A stretch of DNA of 64,000 nt from Adiantum capillus-veneris (taxonomy: Eukaryota; Streptophyta; Polypodiopsida; Polypodiales; Pteridaceae), in contig CM043966.1 in NCBI GenBank assembly GCA_014529385.2, forward strand, positions 141,220,211 to 141,284,210, given 5' to 3'. This document shows, piece after piece, positions 56,661 through 64,000 of the stretch. A program made the position numbers and the translations under genes. The notes beneath the pieces were generated by a model. That model had not been told where the DNA came from. It was given only the letters and a program-made list of their open reading frames with translations, and searched no databases. The stretch's first letter is position 1. Every line of letters starts with the position of its first letter.

Positions 56661-57662
56661 TGTTAACTGAGCCGACGTCAGTTAAAAGGAGCTGCTAAAG
56701 ATTGAAGCCTTATGAATACATATCGAAGATGAATATGAAGAAGCAGTGAAAATTGGAGTTACACACTTTTCACATTTTTCCAAAATGGCCATGTATTGTA
56801 AAATCTCGATTTATTTCAAGCCATTGTAATAGTTTTATGGGCTCAATGGGAGTTCCAAGCTGTAAATCACAGGTTAGTTAGTGTACCTAGGTTGCAGATT
56901 CAGTAAGTGGTGAAGTCCTAAAGGCCTTGGGCGCCAGGACATTATATATTTTAGACCTTGGCTAAGATATAAAAGCCAACTTTGTAAAGATTTTATTAAG
57001 TTTCTGAATAAGAGAAACACGGCATGAGCTAATGGCGCTCACTTATCTCCTTCTTGCGCTTCCTACCCTCTTCCCGGTTGTCACATTGTAGTCCGTATTT
57101 GTGTTGCAATTGCAAGTAAGAGCTCTACGCATTGACGTAAACATATCATGGTAATATGTAGCTTTTGGCGTCACCTACTCGCAACCTAATTTCATCATAA
57201 GTAGGAATTTAAGCTAGGAAATCGCAAAATAACCATAGGAGGGTATTTGGGCATCATTGCTAAGCATTTAGATGCACTTAGGGTAAAAAACGACTAGGTC
57301 AAAAACTCACTCTGTTAATAATCTCGATTTTTACACTTCATTAAAAGTGAGATTTGAGACCATAGGCATGTGTGCTTATGTCTTATATACTTGTCCTAGA
57401 AGTTTCGTAACATTCGGATGTCGTTTGATGCTATAACGGTTATGATTTGTTTGTTGATTAGTGACTAGCTTTTGATGGCTTAGGTCATTTGAGTGTAGCT
57501 TCTGTTAGATGCGAGTTGTTTATTATTTTCCAAGAGATTGACATCCTCTTGTAGCCTCTATGCATTAGTGGAGCCAGCTTCATCCCATGGATTGACAATT
57601 TTGTTCGTGGTTCTTGCTATGTCTGCAATAAGATAGGACAGATGTTAGAAATCCATCCCACA
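56661..57662 (+). repeat. LTR of a gypsy-type element (plus strand)
   Basis: 1002 bp from TGTTAACTGA to CATCCCACA, directly followed by a TTTGGCGCC-type primer site. TATA-like GATATAAAAGCC at 56967-56978. The left edge coincides with the end of the LINE match. The second LTR is not in the window, unless it lies right of 64000. Confidence 0.65.
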
Positions 57663-57685
57663 TTTGGCGCCGTTGTCATCGGGGA
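57663..57685 (+). promoter_or_regulatory. Primer site of the plus-strand gypsy-type element
   Basis: TTTGGCGCCGTTG then TCATCGGGGA, the usual TTTGGCGCCGTTGCCGGGGA with a 3-base change or insertion. Confidence 0.7.
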
Positions 57686-58071
57686 TGAATAGACCTAAAC
57701 TAGGGAAAACATGAGCGTATGGTGTAGTTGTCTTTTAACTTTCTCTAAGATCACCTAGCGTAAAATGTTTTCTTTCTAACCGTATAGCTTAAGAGTGTCG
57801 TCTTTTGCTGTGTAGAGGTAGCTTGGAAGTAGATTGTACTTGCTAAGTACCTTGTAGGATTGTAGGATTAGGTTAGGATTTTGAGAATGATTGATGGACA
57901 AGACAATTCTTAAGATCAATGCTCAGAAAACCATAAAAAACAAGAAACAAGTGTTGTGGACACCTTCCACAACCCAATTACAATAGAACCTAAGAGTAGG
58001 GTAAGTAGAATCCGAGGTGGATTTCAAAACATTGCTCACTCCAAAAGAATCATCTATGAGTTGTTTATGTG
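57686..58071 (+). other. Leader of the plus-strand element, no clear gag
   Basis: Short open stretches only (for example ATGGACAAGACAATTCTTAAG near 57893). This is probably the leader and a decayed start of gag. Confidence 0.4.
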
Positions 58072-59991
58072 AACACTGAAATCTGTACTGATTGTTGAGA
58101 AATTGAGTTTGACTTTTGATGAATCTTGTTCAAATTCTGTAAAACTTGACTTAGAGGCTTAAAACATGTCACAAAAGGACTGACTAGTGAAAAAATTGTA
58201 AAAAAATATTCATTTTAGGTCAAAAGTAAATAATCATATTTTTTGCTTTTGGGTCAAAATGGATCAAGGTTGATACCAAAGACTCTATGCATGATGACAA
58301 ACATCTTTGTGAAGGCTCATAGAGTTTGGATCACAAAACATGCCAAAAACTTAATAAACACTAAAATATGTACTGGCTGTTGAGAAATTGAGTTTGACTT
58401 GATGAATCTTGTTTAAATTCTATGAAACTTGACTTAGAGGCTTAAAACGTGTCACAAAAAGACTGAGTATTGAAAAAAGTGCAAAAAATGTTCATTTTAG
58501 GTCAAAAGTAAATAATCACATTTTTTTGCTTTTGGCTCAAAATGGATCAAGGTTGATACCAAAGACTCTATGCATGATTACAAACATCTTCTGTGAAGGC
58601 TCATAGAGTTTGGATCACAAAACAAGCCAAAAACTTGATAAACACTGAAATCTGTACTGATTGTTGACAAATTGAGTTTGACCTGATGAATCTTGTTCAA
58701 ATTCTATGAAACTTGACTCAAAGGCTTAAAAAATGTCACAAAAAGACTGAGTATTGGAAAAAGTGCAAAAAAGTTCATTTTAGGTCAAAAGTAAATAATC
58801 GTATTTTTTGCTTTTGGCTCAAAGTGGATCAAGGTTGTTACCAAAGACTCTATGCATGATTACAAGCATCTTTTGTGAAGGCTCATAGAGTTTGGATCAC
58901 AAAACAAACCAAAAACTTGATAGACATTGAAATTTGTACTTATTTTGTTGAGAGAAATTGAGTTTGACTTTATGAATCCTGTTCATATTCTATGAAACTT
59001 GACTCAGCGGCTTAAAACGTGTCACAAAAAGATTGAGTATTGAAAAAAGTGCAAAAAATGTTCATTTTAGGTCAAAGTAAATAATCGTATTTTTACTTTT
59101 GGCTCAAAATGAATCAAAGTTGATACCAAAGACTCTACGCAAGATTACAAACATCTTTTGTGAAGGCTCATAGAATTTGGATAGCAAAACAAGCCAAAAA
59201 CTTGATAAACACTAAAATATATATTGATTGTCAAGAAATTGAGTTTGACTTGATGAATCTTGTTCAAATTCTATGAAACTGGACTTAAAGGCTTAAAACG
59301 TGTCACAAAAAGACTGAGTATTGAAAAAAGTGCAAAAAATGTTCATTTTAGGTCAAAAGTAAATAATCGTCTTTTTTGCTTTTGGCTCAAAATGGATCAA
59401 GGTATATACCAAAGACTCTATGCATGATTACAAACATCTTTTGTGAAGGCTCATAGAGTTTGGATCACAACATAGACCAAAAACTCGTTAAACACTGAAA
59501 TCTGTACTGATTGTTGAGAGAAATTGAGTTTGACTTAATGAATCTTGTTCAAATTCTGTGAAACTTGACCTAGAGGCTTAAAACATGTCACAAAAAGACT
59601 AAGTATTGAAAAAAGTGCAAAAAATGTTCATTTTAGGTCAAAAGTAAATAATCGTATTTTTTTGGTTTTGGCTCAAAATGGATCAAGGTTGATACCAAAG
59701 ACTCTATGCATGATTACAAACATATTTTGTGAAGGTTCATTGAGTTTGGATCACAAAACATGCCAAAAACTTGATAAACACTGAAATCTGTACTGATTGA
59801 TGAGAAATTGAGTTTGACTTGATGAATCTTGCTCAAATTATATGAAACTTGACTCAGAGGCTTAAAATGTGTTACAAAAAGAATGAGTACTGAAAAAAGT
59901 GCAAAAATTGTTCATTTTAGGTCAAAAGTAAATAATTGTATTTTTTGCTTTTGGCTCAAAATGGATCAAGGTTGATACCAACGACTCTATG
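58072..59991. repeat. Tandem array, period about 284 bp, 6.8 copies
   Basis: Units start at 58072, 58357, 58641, about 58922, 59208, 59491 and 59777 with the phrase AACACTGAAATCTGTACTG and end near 59991. Each unit includes AAATTGAGTTTGACTT, GTCACAAAAAGACTGAG and TTTTAGGTCAAAAGTAAATAA. Units differ by a few percent and small indels. No ORF spans units. The array lies downstream of the gypsy-type primer site and stops abruptly where the LINE begins. Confidence 0.93.
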
Positions 59992-60379
59992 GTCTCGCAT
60001 CGAAGAAAATGGAAGCTAAGCCGAATGGCTACGATAGTGTGTATCACCGACAAGGGGATAGGCTTGAGCATATAAGTGTGAGTACGGTTTTCTCTTTTAG
60101 TGAAGAACATGGTTAATATGGGTGGTGTAATGTATGAAGCATGACCCATCCGATTTCTCCCAAGCCGTAATACATTAGGACTGTAGAAAAGTTTCATTCA
60201 CTTGGGAGTGAATAAAAGCATCATGTAGCAAGTGTAATGCATCCCATCTTTCAAACCACTTCTTTATGTCTTGCATCCATCCCATGCTCAAGATCTCTCT
60301 TTTATGCGTCTTTTGAACTTTTTTGCTTGCGTCCCATGCAATGTAGGAAGTCGATGTGAGGGGTTTTGACACATCTTTA

Positions 60380-61540
60380 TCATGTTCTCCACAACCCTTT
60401 CCATGCCCATAACCTCAATTGGAAGAGATCTCGACTCAAGAAGTAGGAGCATATATGGTGTTTGTGTACTCTTAACGTGGAGAAAGTTTGTAAGAAAACG
60501 CTTTTGGGCATTAAACTCTTTCCAAGTAGACTTTGAGATGCTCCCTCTCCACATTTCAACTTCAATGCATCAAAAAGGTACTTCTTGAGAACCCAGCACT
60601 TGATGTTTCCCGCATTACACATGTTTTCAAATGCATAATATGGTCTCTTTCCCGCTTTCAAACTACGCATAGCACATTCATGCCACTTGTGATTGGAGAA
60701 AACCTCAAGGCCAAGGTACTTAAAGCTCTCAACAACTTCAAGTGTCTCATTGTTGTACACAATGCATGGCTTCTTCATATGGTTGGTTTTCACAAGCATA
60801 ACCTTTGTTTTGGATTCATTCACACTATGCAAGCAAAAGTTCTCAAGGACAACCATAAGCTTTTGTGCATCTTCTAAAGTGTGTGCTAGAAGCACTACAT
60901 CATCCACATATAACAAAAGCATGATTACCGCATTGCAAAGAGTGAACTCTTCAATGCCTTCTTCTTGCATAAAGTCAAGTATCATTTGTTTCAATTGATT
61001 GATACATAGATCAAAGAGAGTTGGTGACAACAGACATCCTTGTTTAACCCCAATAGTGCTTACAATTTTTTTTGAAATTCTCTTCCCATGCGCAATTGAC
61101 AAATCACCTTCTCATAGATTCGAGAAACCGCAAGCATAAACTCACTTGGCACTTGGATTTCTTTCATCCTTCTCAACAAACTGTTATATGGAATCATATC
61201 AAAGGCTATCTTAAATTCCACAAAACAACAATACAATCGCTTGTCTTTCAACCAACCTTTCTCCATGAGAACACAAAGAGTGACAAGATGATCAATGGTG
61301 ATATGGCATTGACAAAAACCCGCTTGTCCTTTTGCACGCTGGTCATTCTCTTCAGCCCAATCACTCAATTTCATCTCCATTATGCACCCAAACAACTTCT
61401 CCATAAGAGACCCAATCATTACAGTCCGGTAGTTGTTTACATTCTTTACATCCCCTCCTTTATGCAAAGTCTTGACCCAATTAGTAATCCAATCGTAAGG
61501 CATACCATGTTGAAGTGCAAGGTTGAACATATCACACATT
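60380..61540 (-). pseudogene. LINE reverse transcriptase
   Basis: 61539-61060 carries the RT start (NNYRTVMIGSLMEKLFGCIM, GQAGFCQCHITIDHLVTL, FVEFKIAFDMIPYNSLLRRM). After a frame change, 61102-60380 carries GVKQGCLLSPTLFDLCINQL, the catalytic LYVDDVVLLAHTLEDAQKL and SFKYLGLEVF. The enzyme copies the LINE RNA at the nicked target. The YVDD pair is intact but the frame is not. Confidence 0.88.
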
Positions 61541-61544
61541 CACT

Positions 61545-63060
61545 CATGGATAAAATCTTTCATCCATTTGATCATCTCCGGCTTGATACCTTAAAGATAT
61601 CCCATTTGCGAGTGGCCAACTTTTCAATCCCACCGCATACATCCTCAATAGTAAAAAAAGAGGGCATACATGGGAGTGAACCATAAAATGGTATTTTTCA
61701 GTATTTGCTTGCTCATATGATTGCCTACAATATGTGTACATATCCATAAGACTCAACTTACCAAAATACTCAACCCGCTTGCCTCTCAAGTTCCTCCAAA
61801 ATCTTCCACATGCATGTGCCTTTTCTTGGACTTGAAAAAGTTGTTGCTTTACTTTCCATCTTCTTCTCTTCTTTTATATCAATGCCTTGTATGTATGCAA
61901 ATGACTTTGATAGTTGTCTTTGTCCATAGTTGCATCAAGCTTTATCACGGACTTTCGAGCATTTTGACATTTTTTATCAAACCACCTTTTGTTGTGATCT
62001 ATCTTTGTTGATACCATGGAGATGCTTAATTGGCAAAGCATTCTTCGGCACAAGAATAAATAACTTTCTTGAAAGCTTCCCATTTAGTTTCCAATGGCGT
62101 ATCATATTGAAGCTTTGTCATCTATAACGTTTACTCAACCATTTCAATATACATTGGTGTCCGTTTGAAATCCATACATAGTGACGATTTCTCTTCCCTT
62201 TGGCTGAGATTATCATGCTTAGTTGCTTCTCCACATGAAAGGTCAATACATAAGGTCCAATGGTCAGATTATTTTCGGTTCCATTGTCCAAACATAAAAC
62301 CCTTTATGCGATACATGATGGCTTTAGAGAGTAGCATATAGTCAATCACACTATCCCCATTATGTTTCCTACTTGTAAATCAATTGGTTCCACTCCAGAA
62401 AGATACACCATTGGCAATGAGCATATTCGTGCTATTACACATGTGTAAAAGTAACTTTTCATAGTGATCTGACTCTTTCTCATCCATTGAAGTACGATCA
62501 TACCAGTGAACCTCCAACTCCCTTGAAATGTATGGCATATTAAATTGTTGAGTATCATGTTGCAATGTTTTTGTGCGAGCATTCATTTTCCAAATACAAT
62601 AACATCACCTTCTCCTTTGAAATAAGCAATGTCCTCTTTTAAATAAAAAAATGGCTCATCTCTATCCATACAAGCATAAAATGGGAATCATGATGAGGAA
62701 TGTAGCAACCGGCTACAAAAATGGGTGCTCTTTTTGGTGTCATAATTTTCAGCCATACATAACGTTTGTTTTTGTCATTTTTCACGATTGATATAAAATC
62801 TTCCAATCCTTTATTAACCATAAATGCTACCCCTCCTTGCCCTCTTCATTGCTTGAGATTCTTTGACCACATCATTGAATGTACATTGTAATCCTCCAAG
62901 CTGTTAATCCTTTGTGTATCATGCTCCCATGTTTCAACAAGAAGTACAACATCGGCTTTGCTTGTTAGTTCATCAATGCAAACCCCCACATTCCATGGGT
63001 ATCGTTACAATTCCAAAAGCATATTTTCAATTGTAACTTGGCCTCACAGGTCACACATCC
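61545..63060 (-). pseudogene. LINE endonuclease and linker
   Basis: Apurinic/apyrimidinic-type endonuclease pieces: DVVLLVETWEHDTQRINSLE (catalytic Glu region, about 62940-62880), GVAFMVNKGLEDFISIVKND, RYVWLKIMTPKRAPIFVAGC and YIPHHDSHF (62639-62840). The linker has KRWFDKKCQNARKSVIKLD (61980). Several stops and frame changes are present. Confidence 0.75.
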
Positions 63061-63074
63061 CTATTTGCTTGAGG

Positions 63075-63990
63075 GACTTGCCTCCTCCTTGGGCACATTT
63101 TCTGTGTGAGAGATCTCCTTGTTTCTCATATTCTTTTCCTCATATGCCTTACAACGCATATTTTGTTTCTTAATAGTGTGATCTTCACATACAAGACATT
63201 TTTTATTTCTCAAATAGATCCAACTATTATCAAGGATAATCTTCATTTGGTCTCATCCGGCATGGTGCATACAATTGGCTGTTCTCCCGAGCGAGGGGCT
63301 CCTTGCTTACCCACTCTATGTGCTCCATAGACCATAACTCCACACATGCCAAAGTGGGTTTTTAAGAAATCTTCAATAACAATGGCAAGAGAAGGAGGCA
63401 TCTCTAACTTCTCTTCAGGAATTCCATGAATAACAATGTTCTTGGAATGTCGCTCACGTTCCTTCAGCTCCTCCACATCCACATTCTTAACATTCTTTGT
63501 TTGAATCATAGGTTGCATAAGTAAGGAATTAGGAACCACATTGTTACCACATACATCAATCCAAGACTTGTTTGTGCATACATTTTTCATGCCTCATACA
63601 TCCCGACTCATGGTATCAAATTTCTCCTCTTTCAATACATGGTCATGCTCTACTTTGCTCGTGCGCTCCTTCAAAGCATTCAAGTCCACAAGAGAGCGTT
63701 TACATTCCTTGACTTACTCTTCAAGTTGCATCAAATGTGTTTTCTGCATCTCAAGTGTCCTCTTGAGATTCTCATTCTCGACCACAAGTACCCTTACTGT
63801 GTCATTCTCCATTTCAAGTGCCCGTAAGTCTTCGCCTTCTTTGTTTACGGTCTCTTGCAACGATACCTAGTATGCCATGATCATGGTTTTTGATATCATT
63901 GGTTAGGTAGTTGTGTTGCTATCTCCACACTTGGGAGATTTTGGATCATTTTCCACAATGGTTGTGGACCATGTTGAAGAAGAAGAACCT
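63075..63990 (-). pseudogene. LINE ORF1 (RNA-binding protein)
   Basis: Coiled-coil N-terminal part (VVENENLKRTLEMQKTHLMQ), a middle RRM-like core (63243-63590: HSKNIVIHGIPEEKLEMPPS ... VYGAHRVGKQGAPRSGEQPI) resembling L1-type ORF1 proteins, and a charged C-terminal part. Stops in the first third. Its start region is repeated inverted at 56309-56660. Confidence 0.75.
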
Positions 63991-64000
63991 TTGCGAGTGC

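Larger units (their letters stand above)
59992..64000 (-). mobile_element. LINE (non-LTR retrotransposon), runs off the right edge
   Basis: Minus-strand order: ORF1 (63075-63990), endonuclease (about 62000-63060), reverse transcriptase (60380-61540), 3' part to about 59992. All frames are interrupted by stops. The left edge is not marked by a poly-T run, so the 3' end may be truncated or absent. Confidence 0.85.

Noticed and set aside
58072-59991. Regular direct repeats that could be taken for a CRISPR array
   Set aside because: Units are about 284 bp and contiguous, with no short repeat-spacer pattern. This is a eukaryotic tandem repeat.

Overview
The window looks like nuclear DNA from a land plant with a large, repeat-rich genome. 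It holds Ty1/copia and Ty3/gypsy LTR retrotransposons, a LINE, long (GA)n tracts, an initiator-Met-tRNA-type primer site (TGGTATCAGAGC) and GT-AG introns. Nothing bacterial or organellar is visible. The species cannot be fixed. The LINE reverse transcriptase motif (GVKQGC, not the RGLRQGDPLSP type that I remember from flowering plants) and the gypsy pol type hint weakly at a non-flowering lineage such as a fern, lycophyte or gymnosperm.

Layout. 1-2650: 5' part of an LTR element on the minus strand, with an unusual order (zinc knuckle before the capsid-like domain). 4240-6033: minus-strand gypsy relic in which an LTR end and primer site run straight into the C-terminal half of integrase. 7766-12344: minus copia copy C1, target duplication ATTGT, one LTR truncated. 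14671-21371: large non-autonomous LTR element N1 (minus) with about 1.93-kb LTRs, a gag-like ORF and a long acidic ORF, but no pol. 23944-38757: degraded plus-strand Ty3/gypsy element GY (target duplication ACGT), split by minus copia copy C2 at 26670-33047. 40413-40754: scrap of the same copia family. 40755-53803: old LTR of the N1 type, interrupted by N2 (41062-53407, duplication GCGC), itself interrupted by a complete copia element COP with an open 1398-codon polyprotein frame (44233-49421, duplication GTACA). 53804-55474: multi-exon host-like gene fragment, cut by the old LTR. 56309-56660: 5' piece of a LINE on the plus strand, interrupted by a plus-strand LTR (56661-57662) with its primer site and a 284-bp tandem array (58072-59991). 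59992-64000: LINE on the minus strand.

How the parts relate. GY, N1 and N2 share LTR termini (TGTCG...CGACA), the same primer site (TGGTGAACCC(G/A)ACG(C/T)GAA) and a similar gag. N1 and N2 carry no enzymes, so they were probably mobilised in trans by a GY-like element. C1, C2 and the 40.5-kb scrap are one copia family. COP is a separate, younger-looking family and the only element here whose whole coding region is open.

The main novelty candidate is the N1/N2 non-autonomous family: gag plus a long acidic repeat-bearing ORF that I cannot assign. The nest at 40.7-55.5 kb, with four datable levels, is the clearest structural record. Several junctions (5.07 kb, 7.88 kb, 31.4 kb, 40.5-40.77 kb) look like deletion or recombination scars.
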